This document shows positions 17,668 through 25,758 of a stretch of 38,912 nucleotides of DNA, in pieces. The notes under the pieces were generated by a model, which did not search any database, was not told the origin of the DNA, and was given only the letters and a program-made list of their open reading frames with translations. This DNA is from Methanosarcina sp. UBA5 (GTDB lineage Archaea > Halobacteriota > Methanosarcinia > Methanosarcinales > Methanosarcinaceae). The DNA lies in contig NZ_DAVG01000080.1 of the NCBI RefSeq assembly GCF_002505485.1, forward strand, positions 3,505 to 42,416. The letters are read 5' to 3'. The position numbers and the translations under genes were made by a program. Every line of letters begins with the position of its first letter. Within the stretch, counting starts at the first letter, position 1.

Positions 17668-19626
17668 ATACATCTCGCCAGAGAAATTCAAAGGAATTTC
17701 TTTAACGACACTTATTTTTGCAACCCCCGAATCGTTGAGCTTACCATCGCTAACTTTAAAATATATTGCATATAGCCCCTCCTGTCCGTCTGAAGGCGTC
17801 CAGCTAAAAAGCCTTGACTTTCCATCAAAACTTGCACCTACAGGAAGAACTGAAGCTGAGTATGTAAGGTTATCTCCATCCGCATCAGAAGCTTTCACTA
17901 TAAAGCTCAAATTATCTCCAATCTTAACTGTAGTCTCGGGGATAGAGTCCAGTACAGGAGCGTGATTATCTCTTGAAAGAGACGCATATATAGTGTTTCC
18001 ATATCTTCCTATGTTGATCCTGTTTCCATTATCTTCAGGCTCGTTAGAATAGTTAGAGAATGGATAACCAGCATCAATACAGGGAGAATGCACTTTGTCC
18101 TTAACCCAGGTTTTTTCGTCCCAGCGGCCTGAAACCGACTGAAGATGATAGTCATGCTTTTCCGAGTCTGCAAAAAGAGGGTTTACATAGATATCAGTTG
18201 TCGATGTGCAGTTTTTATAGTCACCTGCTGAGTTATTGTAAAGGCAGTTATTTTCCAGCACAAAGGAATGTGTTTCAGGCAGATAATTTATAATTCCATA
18301 CCCTGTCCCACTAGGATCCTTTGTACGTTTCTGGGCGTTTACAATTATGTTGTTTCGAACAATTGTTGTGAATCCGTCACCTTCTGGTACATAGGTTGGC
18401 GAATAACTATTGATATACATATTGGCAATTGCAGTGTGATATATTCCGTCAAAGATATTGTTTTCAATGACAGTATCTTCGAATCCGCCTGCTATGATGC
18501 CACCTACCCAGGTAACGCTAGGATTAGTGCCCGTGTCATAGAAAGTATTGTGATGGATATAGACATTTTTTGCCTGGTCTTTGGTAGCAGAAGAGCTATC
18601 ATAGTTGAAAAGCCAGATTCCAGGACAATAGGTATTATGGATAGTATTATTGTAGATCTCTACATCGTCCATAATACCTGCAGATTTTTCGACCTGAATG
18701 CCTGGCCCGCCTGCACTCCAGTGGTAGAAAGAATCTATTACGTTATCATGGAATTTTACATGGTTTGAGTTCCAGATTCTAAGACCGCTGTTAGTCCTGC
18801 AGGTTATTGTATTGTTCCAGGCCTCTACGTTCTGGCACTGAATTGCAAACAGACCGTCGTGTCCGAGCTTGTAGATAGTATTGTTGTAAAATTGGACGTT
18901 CTCGCCATATTTTATCCTCAGCCCGTCTCCGTGTCCGTCGTGCATGTACATATCGCATACGGTTACATTCTTGCAGTAAAGGAAGTAAATCACATTATAG
19001 TATCCTTTACCCTTAGCGAACTCGGTGTTACCGTCATGGTTCACATTAACCTCGAATCCTCTTATTACAATGTTGTTATTTCCGAAATTGCTCATCTGCT
19101 GGATCAGTGGTTTCATTGGAACCCAGCCTGCGTGATCAACCAGTTTGATCACAGCAGTCGAATCCCCTTCAAGAATAGTATTGCTGCCGATTAGAAGAGT
19201 ATCATCAATAACATACGTAAAAGGACCTTTGAGGTGGACAGTGGTATATTCAGAGTTATCTGCTACAAACTTAAGGGCCTGATTTATCTGTATATGATCA
19301 TCTTTTCCATCACAGTTAAAATCCCCACTACCGTCCCCTGCAACATAAACAGTTGGTGAAGGACTTCGGCATGAAGCGGTAGGAATGCTTACAAGAATAA
19401 GGCAACCTACCAAGAGAAGTAATCCTAATTCTCCTTTACTTGTCGAGATTACCTGAGCTTGATCACAACATCGCATATTGCTACTTTTCTTAGACAGATA
19501 TACATGTGGTGACGTATCAATACCCCCACAAAAGTTATTACTGTTTGTCAAAATTTTACTGAAATTAATTACTTTGTTTCCTGAATGATAGACAAGATTT
19601 TGTAGATAGTCTTCACTATCCGACAT
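16534..19626 (-). CDS. Disaggregatase-like protein 1: beta-helix, Ig-like domain, two DNRLRE repeats
   Basis: Up to 1030 aa. A hydrophobic export segment at about 68-84 ends in PTASC. Residues about 92-545 form a right-handed parallel beta-helix rich in NN(I/T)I turns. Residues about 555-642 are an Ig-like (He_PIG-type) domain with VKIGDNLSFIVKASDADGDN. Two DNRLRE/disaggregatase-related repeats start at Asp654 and Asp848. This is the architecture of Methanosarcina disaggregatase (Dag), which disperses cell aggregates; published M. mazei Dag is 1077 aa with three such repeats. It is expected to be exported and to bind or cleave the matrix polysaccharide, with the helix as likely catalytic part (inference). 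Start is uncertain: the ATG used by copies 2 and 3 is ACA here (19443), so ATG 19626 or ATG 19476 must serve. Confidence 0.85.
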   Translation of the reverse strand: MSDSEDYLQNLVYHSGNKVINFSKILTNSNNFCGGIDTSPHVYLSKKSSNMRCCDQAQVISTSKGELGLLLLVGCLILVSIPTASCRSPSPTVYVAGDGSGDFNCDGKDDHIQINQALKFVADNSEYTTVHLKGPFTYVIDDTLLIGSNTILEGDSTAVIKLVDHAGWVPMKPLIQQMSNFGNNNIVIRGFEVNVNHDGNTEFAKGKGYYNVIYFLYCKNVTVCDMYMHDGHGDGLRIKYGENVQFYNNTIYKLGHDGLFAIQCQNVEAWNNTITCRTNSGLRIWNSNHVKFHDNVIDSFYHWSAGGPGIQVEKSAGIMDDVEIYNNTIHNTYCPGIWLFNYDSSSATKDQAKNVYIHHNTFYDTGTNPSVTWVGGIIAGGFEDTVIENNIFDGIYHTAIANMYINSYSPTYVPEGDGFTTIVRNNIIVNAQKRTKDPSGTGYGIINYLPETHSFVLENNCLYNNSAGDYKNCTSTTDIYVNPLFADSEKHDYHLQSVSGRWDEKTWVKDKVHSPCIDAGYPFSNYSNEPEDNGNRINIGRYGNTIYASLSRDNHAPVLDSIPETTVKIGDNLSFIVKASDADGDNLTYSASVLPVGASFDGKSRLFSWTPSDGQEGLYAIYFKVSDGKLNDSGVAKISVVKEIPLNFSGEMYDNRMREASPEDIFSDKPFLDVGGMSGVGKYRDLIWFNVSEYTNNTEISSATLSLFWYYPSNSRPNDTIIEVYKPVAWNPDYVSWNKKNKDIAWNNAGGDWYDKNGILLGSTPYATLTLKSSSLPDNRYYELNVTDLVKEYVSGKSANMGFLIKARNESDNYIAFYSADCGNTSQAPKLNITKRVATNATIIGAKDNRLRETSPEDVFSDTSYIDVGGLGSVGRYRDVILFNLSEYPSAIEVNSATLSLFWYHPSNSRPNDTVIEVYRPVAWNPDYVSWNKKNKDVAWNNAGGDWYDRNGVLLGSTPYATLILKASSLPDNRYYELNVTDLVKEYVSGKSANTGFLIKARNESDNYIAFYSADCENKSQVPKLNLVYK

Positions 19627-19860
19627 TCAAGGCTATAGAAGTCCCTGGAGAAATTATTCATAGCGAAGGCTACTGAGTTCTATCAAATGAATGAATAAGA
19701 GATTCAGAATAAATCTCCCTGTTTTAGGCCAATTCCTCGAATTCATCTAGGTCCCCCCATGAAAACATAGAGAATAGATCAGTTTTTGGTCTGTAACTAA
19801 ATTTATGGAGTGAACACTGTAAATTATACCACAATGTTATAAAAGTATTTGCACGGTTTT
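19627..19860 (-). promoter_or_regulatory. Promoter and conserved leader of dag-like gene 1
   Basis: On the - strand a TATA-like element lies at 19836-19845. It is about 390 bases from the position aligned with the ATG of copy 2, the same distance as in copy 2. Blocks downstream of it (around 19650-19790, including a GATTCAGAATAAATCTCC segment on +) recur before copies 2 and 3. A long transcribed leader under selection, or simple recent duplication, would explain this. Confidence 0.55.
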
Positions 19861-20385
19861 TTAAAATAGTTAGATAGTTTCTTAAATATTTAGAGAAAAA
19901 ACAAGTGCCTGGAACGAGAAAAACCAAATAAAAATACGATTTTTTTTAAATCTATGCAAAAAGAAATTTTCCGAAGTAAAATTTATCGTTACTTTTAGTA
20001 ATATTTTAGATTTTGTTGGCAAAATCGACTTTTGTTTACTGCCATAAAAATGAGAATCATACAATTTAAAGAATAGTTTTACAAATTAGTAAAAGTCAAA
20101 AAGTAGAGATTAAGATTCTATAAAACGATGGAAGATTAGCCAAGAAAAAAGATTGAAAAATAGAAGAGGAGTATAGAAGCTAGAAAGGAGCATAGAAGTT
20201 AAGCGTAAACATCTGATATTCATAAGAATACTGTCAGATTACACCTCTCTAGTATCTTTCTTTCAATTCCATTCTAGCTACATTCTTAAAATATCCTGAT
20301 TTTTTCTCTCCAAAAAGCTTTTTTGTCTAAAGCTATTTTACCACAAGTCACAAATTTTTTGGGTTTATTAGAATTTACTGATTCA
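19861..20385. other. AT-rich gap between dag-like genes 1 and 2
   Basis: No gene is supported; short frames here are AT-rich and lack SD sites. On the - strand this holds the end of the gene 2 transcript and sequence upstream of promoter 1. Unlike the next gap, it shows no glycosyltransferase fragment. A purine-rich segment with repeated AGAAG(A/T) and GGAG(T/C)ATAGAAG units lies at about 20160-20200. Confidence 0.4.
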
Positions 20386-22419
20386 TTAATTATTCCTCCA
20401 GTATGCAGATAAATTATTAAAACTGAGACCTTCAGAAGAAATTTCGTAAAGGTAGTTGTTGTATACGTCAGAGAGATTTGAAGAAGTCTCTTCAACCACG
20501 CTTATTATTGCGGAGAGATTTAAAGAGGTCTCTTCAACCACGCTTGTCTCTTCAATCACGCTTATTATTGCAACTTCAGAATCATTGAACATACCATCAT
20601 TTACCTCAAAAGATATTGTGTAGTTTCCTTCCTGTCCGTCTGAAGGCATCCAGCTAAAAGCCCCTTTTTCATCAAAACTTGCACCTTCAGGAAGACCTGA
20701 AGCTGAGTATGTAAGGTTATCTCCATCCGCATCAGAAGCTTTCACTGTAAAGTTCAAATTGTCTCCAATCTTAACTGTAGCTTCGGGAATAGATTCAATA
20801 ACTGGACCCTGTATCTCAACAGAAAGATCTTCGGAGTATGTAAAGTTACTTTCATCCGCGTCAAGAACTTCCGCTGTAAAGTTAAGATCTCCTCCAGTTT
20901 CATTTGTAGCCTCGGAGCTTGAGTCCGTTAACGAGGATTGTATAGTTTTTACTCCTGAAGCCGACAGAGAAGCATATATTGAATTTCCATATCTTCCTAT
21001 ATTGATCCTGTTACCATTGGGTTCTGGTTCTTTAGAATAGTCAGAGGATCGATAACCGGCATCAATACAGGGAGAATGAACTTTGTCCTTAACCCACTTT
21101 TTTCCATTCCAGTGGCCTGAAACTGACTGGAGATGATAATCATGATTTTTCTGGTCTACGAATAGTGGGTTTACATAGATATCAGTTTTCGAGGTGCAGC
21201 CTTTATAATTGCCTGCTGCATTGTTGTAGAGGCAGTTATTTTCCAGCACAAAGTTATGGTTCTTGGTGAGGTAATTGATCACCCCGTACCCTGTTCCACT
21301 AGGTGACTTTGTACGTTTCTGGGTGTTTACAATTATGTTGTTACGGACAATTGTTGTGTATTTTGACGAGTAACTTGGAGAATAAACTTCTGGATACATA
21401 TGAATAACAGCAGCATGGTATACGCCATCAAAAACATTATTTTCAATTAGAGTATCATGGAATCCACTGGCTACAATACCTCCAACCCAAGTAATGCTAG
21501 GATTAGTGCCTGTGCTGTAGAAGACATTATGATAAATATGGACATTTTTCCCCTTGTCTTTGGTAGCAGAAGAATCATAGTTGAAAATCCAGATTCCAGG
21601 TCCATAGGTATTATGAATAATATTATCGTAGATTTCTATGTCATCCATAATACCTGCAGACTTTTCGACTTGAACAGCCGACCCACCTGCGCTCCAATGG
21701 TAGAAAGAATCGATCACATTATCGTGGAATTCTACGTGGTTTGTGTTCCAGATTCTAAGACCGCTGTTAGTCCTGCAAGTTATTTTGTTGTTCCAAGCCT
21801 TTACATTCTGGCACTGAATTGCAAACAGACCGTCGTGTCCGAGCTTATATATTCTGTTGTTATAAAATTGAATATTTTCTCCGGATTTTATCCTTAGTCC
21901 ATCTCCAAGCCCATCGTGCATATACATATTGTATACTTTTACGTTATTACATTTAGTAAAGTAAATCACATTATAGTATCCGTCACCCTTATCCTTTTCG
22001 GAATTTCCGTCATGGTTTCCATTAACCTCAAATCCTCTTATTACAATGTTGTTATTTCCTGAACTGCTCATCTGCTGGATCATAGGTTTCATTGGAACCC
22101 AGCCTGCGTGATTAGCCAGCTTGATCACAGCAGTTGAATCCCCTTCAAGAATAGTATTGCTGCCGATTAGAAGAGTATCATCAATAACATACGTAAAAGG
22201 ACCTTTGAGGTGGACAGTGGTATATTTAGAGTTGCCTGCTACAAATTTAAGGGCTTGATTTATCTGTATATGATCATCTTTTCCATCGCAGTTAAAATCC
22301 CCACTACCGTCCCCTGCAACATAAACAGTTGGTGCAGGACTTCGGCATGAGGCAGTAGGAACGCTTGCAAGAATAAAGCAACCTACCAATAAAAGGATTC
22401 CTAGTTCTCTTTTCAGCAT
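20386..22419 (-). CDS. Disaggregatase-like protein 2: beta-helix and Ig-like domain, DNRLRE truncated
   Basis: 677 aa. ATG 22419 has AGGTGAT close upstream, and the product begins MLKRELGILLLVGCF, a clear signal peptide ending near PTASC. The beta-helix (about 31-490) closely matches copies 1 and 3. Then comes a partial Ig-like segment, LNFTAEVLDADESNFTYSED, and a full Ig-like domain (about 555-640). A linker expanded by a 14-residue repeat leads to NNYLYEISSEGLSF, which aligns with the first residues of a DNRLRE repeat (DNRMREASPEDIF). The protein stops there, so the binding repeats are lost. It should be exported and could still act on the matrix if the helix is catalytic, but would be anchored or targeted differently. 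Confidence 0.85.
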   Translation of the reverse strand: MLKRELGILLLVGCFILASVPTASCRSPAPTVYVAGDGSGDFNCDGKDDHIQINQALKFVAGNSKYTTVHLKGPFTYVIDDTLLIGSNTILEGDSTAVIKLANHAGWVPMKPMIQQMSSSGNNNIVIRGFEVNGNHDGNSEKDKGDGYYNVIYFTKCNNVKVYNMYMHDGLGDGLRIKSGENIQFYNNRIYKLGHDGLFAIQCQNVKAWNNKITCRTNSGLRIWNTNHVEFHDNVIDSFYHWSAGGSAVQVEKSAGIMDDIEIYDNIIHNTYGPGIWIFNYDSSATKDKGKNVHIYHNVFYSTGTNPSITWVGGIVASGFHDTLIENNVFDGVYHAAVIHMYPEVYSPSYSSKYTTIVRNNIIVNTQKRTKSPSGTGYGVINYLTKNHNFVLENNCLYNNAAGNYKGCTSKTDIYVNPLFVDQKNHDYHLQSVSGHWNGKKWVKDKVHSPCIDAGYRSSDYSKEPEPNGNRINIGRYGNSIYASLSASGVKTIQSSLTDSSSEATNETGGDLNFTAEVLDADESNFTYSEDLSVEIQGPVIESIPEATVKIGDNLNFTVKASDADGDNLTYSASGLPEGASFDEKGAFSWMPSDGQEGNYTISFEVNDGMFNDSEVAIISVIEETSVVEETSLNLSAIISVVEETSSNLSDVYNNYLYEISSEGLSFNNLSAYWRNN
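20471..20570 (-). repeat. In-frame 42-base tandem repeat in dag-like gene 2
   Basis: Two units of 42 bases begin at 20471 and 20513, and an extra partial unit repeats CTCTTCAA(C/T)CACGCTT. The length equals 14 codons, so the frame is kept and the linker grows as V(V/I)EETS(L/S)NLS-type units. Copy 1 has a single unit (SVVKEIPLNFSG) at the same place. Confidence 0.8.
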
Positions 22420-22835
22420 CTATATCACCTGAGACTACTAAAAGAAATTTATTAATTTAATAGGAGAGAAGAATCAGGTAGGAAAGGACTCATTTGTCTA
22501 CAAAAATAAAAACTGTCTACTAGTAACTAGACAAATTTCTTACGCTGTCCTCTGAATAGTGGATGAGATTTTTCAAATAGTATCCACTCTCCGGCATTCA
22601 AGGCTATAGAAATCCCTGGAGAGATAATTCATGGCAATCGCTACTGAATCCTATCATATGAATAAACAAGAGATTCAGAATAAATCTCCCTGTTTTTCAG
22701 GCCAATCCCTCGAATTCACCTAGTCCCCCCATGAAACCATAGTGAATAAATCGGTTTTCGGTCTGTAATTAAATTTCTATAGTCAACATCGTAAATTATA
22801 TCGTTATGTTATAAAAATATTTGTGCAGTGTTTTT
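22420..22835 (-). promoter_or_regulatory. Promoter and conserved leader of dag-like gene 2
   Basis: A - strand TATA-like element at 22808-22817 (TTTTTATAAC on -) lies about 389 bases upstream of ATG 22419. The segment 22580-22790 matches the leader of gene 1 closely. A frame aligned with the N-terminal extension of gene 1 (starting MPESGYYLKNL on -) is present but ends in TAG after 25 codons, so here it cannot be part of the protein. AGGTGAT just before ATG 22419 is the SD. Confidence 0.6.
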
Positions 22836-23018
22836 AAATTTTTATCCAGTGGTTAAAATTATAAGAAAAGTCAGTGAAAATATTGGACAAAACAAGTCAA
22901 AAATAGCTTTATTAAAATTCACTGATGGCCTCAAAATTCTAACAATTTCTACAATTGGATAGGGATATTTTTGACTTTAATTCAGATAGCAAACTATTCC
23001 AAATTTATTTATGACTAG

Positions 23019-23130
23019 GACTTACGCACTTCACATACAAAACCAAGAACAATAGACGTTATAATTAAATATTAGTCTTAGACGGTTAAAGGTTTAAAGC
23101 TATCGATTTCTCGTTTCAATCGCGTAAGTC
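23019..23130. mobile_element. MITE-like element of about 112 bases
   Basis: GACTTACGC at 23019-23027 and GCGTAAGTC at 23122-23130 are perfect 9-base inverted ends around an AT-rich, non-coding 94-base interior. GACTTACGC-type ends are common in insertion sequences, so this could be a deletion derivative of one. No clear target duplication was seen. It lies between promoter 2 and the glycosyltransferase fragment. Confidence 0.45.
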
Positions 23131-23245
23131 ATAATGAGTTAACTTTATCGTCAAATAAATTATCCAATTGTAGAATCAAATGTAGTTTTGAAACAGTTTG
23201 TTCCATTGAGACAGTCTGCTCCACTATCATAAAAGGATATTATCA

Positions 23246-23390
23246 ACTGATGTCGTTGCATCTATACAGAATTTTTTCAACTCCCTCCCAGATATAATTC
23301 TCAACGATGTATCTGGTTTCTCCATAACGGTTCAGGTACTTGTATCGATGTTAATTTACTACTGCAACCTCAGTTCTTTGGGATTCTCGA
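23246..23390 (-). pseudogene. 3' fragment of a GT4 gene, duplicate of the end of 25759-26943
   Basis: On the - strand the last 23 or so codons read YIVENYIWEGVEKILYRCND, matching YVVENHNWDGVARKILDICKD at the end of the intact GT4. DNA similarity continues upstream to about 23390 (TTTGGGATTCTCG against TTTAGGATTCTCG), with indels and stops. It sits just downstream of dag-like gene 3, so a block carrying the GT4 end plus a dag gene was evidently duplicated in tandem, and this end has decayed. Confidence 0.75.
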
Positions 23391-23417
23391 TAGAAGTAGC
23401 AACACAGAAATCAACGC

Positions 23418-24884
23418 TTAATGCTTTGATTTTGATGCATAGATTGTGTTCCCATACCTTCCTATGTTAATCCTGTTTCCATTATCCTCAGGTTCTTTGG
23501 AATAGTCAGAGGATGGGTAACCGGCATCAATGCAGGGAGAATGCACGTTGTCCTTTACCCATTTTTTTTCATTCCAGTGACCTGAAACTGACTGGAGATG
23601 ATAATCGTGATTTTTCTGGTCTACAAATAGTGGGTTTACGTAGATATCAGCTTTTGAGACACAGTTTTTATAGTTACCTGCAAAGTTCTTGTAAAGGCAA
23701 TTATACGAAATCGCAAAGGAGTGTGTTTCAGGGAGATAATTGATAATTCCATATCCTGTCCCACTTGGGGACTTTGTACGCGTCTGGGTGTTTACGATTA
23801 TGTTGTTACGAACAATTGTTTTGTATTTTGACGAGTAATCTGGAGAATAACCATCGGGATACATATTAACAATAGCAACATGATATGCGCTGTCAAAGAC
23901 GTTATTTTCAATTAGTGTGTCATGGAATCCACTAGCTACAATACCTCCAACCCAGGTAATGCTAGGGTTAGTGCCTGTACTATAGAAGACGTTATGGTGG
24001 ATGTGGACATTTTTCCCCTTATCTTTGGTAGCAGAAGAATCATAGTTAAAAAGCCAGATTCCAGGTCCATAGGTGTTATGGATAACATTATCGTAGATTT
24101 CTATGTCATCCATAGTACCTGCAGACTTTTCGACCTGAATGCCTGGCCCGCCTGCACTCCAGTGGTAGAAAGAATCGATTACGTTATCGTGGAATTTTAC
24201 ATGGTTTGAGTTCCAGATTCTAAGACCGCTGTTAGTCCTGCAGGTTATTGTATTGTTCCAGGCCTTTACGTTCTGACACTGAATTGCAAACAGACCGTCG
24301 TGTCCGAGCTTATAGATCTTGTTGTTATAAAATCGGACATTCTCGCCATATTTTATCCTGAGCCCGTCTCCGTGACCATCGTGCATATACATACCGTATA
24401 CTTTTACGTTTTTGCAATGGAGAAAGTAAATCACATTATAGTATCCGTCACCCTTAGCGAACTCGGTGTTACCGTCATGGTTCACATTAACCTCGAATCC
24501 TCTTATTACAATGTTGTTATTTCCGGAATTGCTCATCTGCTGGATCAGTGGTTTCATTGGAACCCAGCCTGCGTGATCAACCAGTTTGATCACAGCAGTC
24601 GAATCCCCTTCAAGAATAGTATTGCTGCCGATTAGAAGAGTATCATCAATAACATACGTAAAAGGACCTTTGAGGTGGACAGTGGTATATTCAGAGTTAT
24701 CTGCTACAAACTTAAGGGCCTGATTTATCTGTATATGATCATCTTTTCCATCACAGTTAAAATCTCCACTGCCGTCTCCTGCAACATAAACAGTTGGTGC
24801 GGGACTTCGGCATAAAGCGGCAGGAACGCTTGCAAGAATAAGGCAACCTACCAATAAAAGGATTCCTAATTCTCGTTTTAACAT
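23418..24884 (-). CDS. Disaggregatase-like protein 3: beta-helix only
   Basis: 488 aa from ATG 24884, beginning MLKRELGILLLVGCL, the same signal peptide as copy 2. The beta-helix (about 31-480) ends at NRINIGRYGNTIYAS and the protein stops a few residues later, so there is no Ig-like domain and no DNRLRE repeat. If the helix is the catalytic part this is a minimal secreted form. ATG 24893 is three codons upstream and also possible. The frame stays open to a TTG at 25034, and that extension resembles the one in copy 1. No SD precedes either ATG: copy 2's AGGTGAT is AAATGAT here. The segment 24460-24761 is almost identical to 19019-19320 of copy 1. Confidence 0.83.
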   Translation of the reverse strand: MLKRELGILLLVGCLILASVPAALCRSPAPTVYVAGDGSGDFNCDGKDDHIQINQALKFVADNSEYTTVHLKGPFTYVIDDTLLIGSNTILEGDSTAVIKLVDHAGWVPMKPLIQQMSNSGNNNIVIRGFEVNVNHDGNTEFAKGDGYYNVIYFLHCKNVKVYGMYMHDGHGDGLRIKYGENVRFYNNKIYKLGHDGLFAIQCQNVKAWNNTITCRTNSGLRIWNSNHVKFHDNVIDSFYHWSAGGPGIQVEKSAGTMDDIEIYDNVIHNTYGPGIWLFNYDSSATKDKGKNVHIHHNVFYSTGTNPSITWVGGIVASGFHDTLIENNVFDSAYHVAIVNMYPDGYSPDYSSKYKTIVRNNIIVNTQTRTKSPSGTGYGIINYLPETHSFAISYNCLYKNFAGNYKNCVSKADIYVNPLFVDQKNHDYHLQSVSGHWNEKKWVKDNVHSPCIDAGYPSSDYSKEPEDNGNRINIGRYGNTIYASKSKH

Positions 24885-25057
24885 CGATATCATTTGAAGG
24901 TGATCAGAATAAAATTCATTAATATCTTTGATAGTTAAATATTCGTGCAGTGACGTATTCACAACTCCGCAAAATGTATGATTGATTGTTAAGAACTTGA
25001 GTAAGTGTATCAGTTTTTCAGACCTATTGGACAAGATGTTGCAAAGATTATATACTT

Positions 25058-25180
25058 TCAGAATTTGAAGGCTTTATATACACAAATTTTTTCTGAAAGC
25101 GTAGAGAGTAAATATGTAAGAACGTTTTTAAGGGTAAGGCAACTTATCAATAAAAAGATTCCTAATTTTTGTTCTAACAT
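25058..25180 (-). pseudogene. Remnant of a fourth dag-like gene (signal peptide only)
   Basis: A - strand frame from ATG 25180 to a TGA at 25058 begins MLEQKLGIFLLISCL, matching the MLKRELGILLLVGCL start of copies 2 and 3. The similarity ends after about 15 codons. The frame then runs into sequence resembling the leader of the next copy (GCCTTCAAATTCTGAAAG here against GCCTTGAATGTCGGATAG in copy 1). A gene body appears to have been deleted between two leaders. A 40-aa peptide could be made but no function is suggested. Confidence 0.65.
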
Positions 25181-25600
25181 AGAAATTATTTAATATTAAT
25201 CATAACAAGTTCGTAATTATCTCTGGTAGATAGATATTTGGGAAGTAACACTGTTATACATATACAAAATTTGGAATAGTTTGTTAAGAATCTTTACAAA
25301 TTAATTAATTTGTATATAATTTAGACAAATCTTGTAAATGATATCTATATGAGTTTAAAGACTGTAGAAAAAAGTGCTAAAAAAATTATTCATAGTGAAA
25401 ACTACTGAATCAAATTAGGTGTGATATAGGAATTCGGAATAAATCTCCTACTTCTCAGGCCAATTTCTCTAACTTACACAAATTCTTCTTGAGAAAGAAA
25501 TTTATTGTCCATTTTTAATTCCTTGCAGTAAACAGTGTGATAAATATCATGTGTGATAAATATCATATAATTGCCGGACTCTGTTACGCAGAGCTGTAAT
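25181..25600 (-). promoter_or_regulatory. Upstream leader and promoter region of the dag-like gene 3 side
   Basis: The segment 25330-25500 matches the leaders of copies 1 and 2, including the + strand run CGGAATAAATCTCC. It leads into the gene remnant at 25180, and a second partial leader copy (24900-25057) precedes gene 3. The TATA-like element of copies 1 and 2 is not kept; instead two exact copies of GTGTGATAAATATCAT sit at that position. Confidence 0.5.
25545..25576. repeat. Perfect 16-base tandem repeat at the promoter position
   Basis: GTGTGATAAATATCAT occurs at 25545-25560 and again at 25561-25576 without change. On the - strand each unit gives ATGATATTTATCACAC, an AT-rich stretch that could act as TATA or operator sequence. 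Its position matches the TATA region of the other two leaders. Confidence 0.75.
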
Positions 25601-25689
25601 ATGTTAAATTAATGAAGAACTACAGGATTGGAGGGTAGTAGTCTACTCAAGTCGGAAAATGCCGTAAATTACAAAACTACCCTTTTAGC

Positions 25690-25730
25690 CTGCGTTTGTT
25701 TTATGAAACGCAGCTATAGAATAAAGCTGC
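25690..25730 (-). terminator. Two overlapping hairpins after the GT4 gene
   Basis: CTGCGTTT (25690-25697) pairs with AAACGCAG (25706-25713). GCAGCT (25710-25715) pairs with AGCTGC (25725-25730). The stems share 25710-25713, so they exclude each other. They lie 29-69 bases past the GT4 stop codon on the - strand. No strong T-run follows, so termination is only likely, not shown. Confidence 0.4.
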
Positions 25731-25758
25731 AGATTTTCCTTTTGCGAGTCATAAAGAA

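Noticed and set aside
17540..19194. Long + strand frames opposite the dag-like gene 1
   Set aside because: They mirror a well-supported beta-helix gene, lack SD sites and recur opposite the other copies, as expected for shadows of a repetitive protein.
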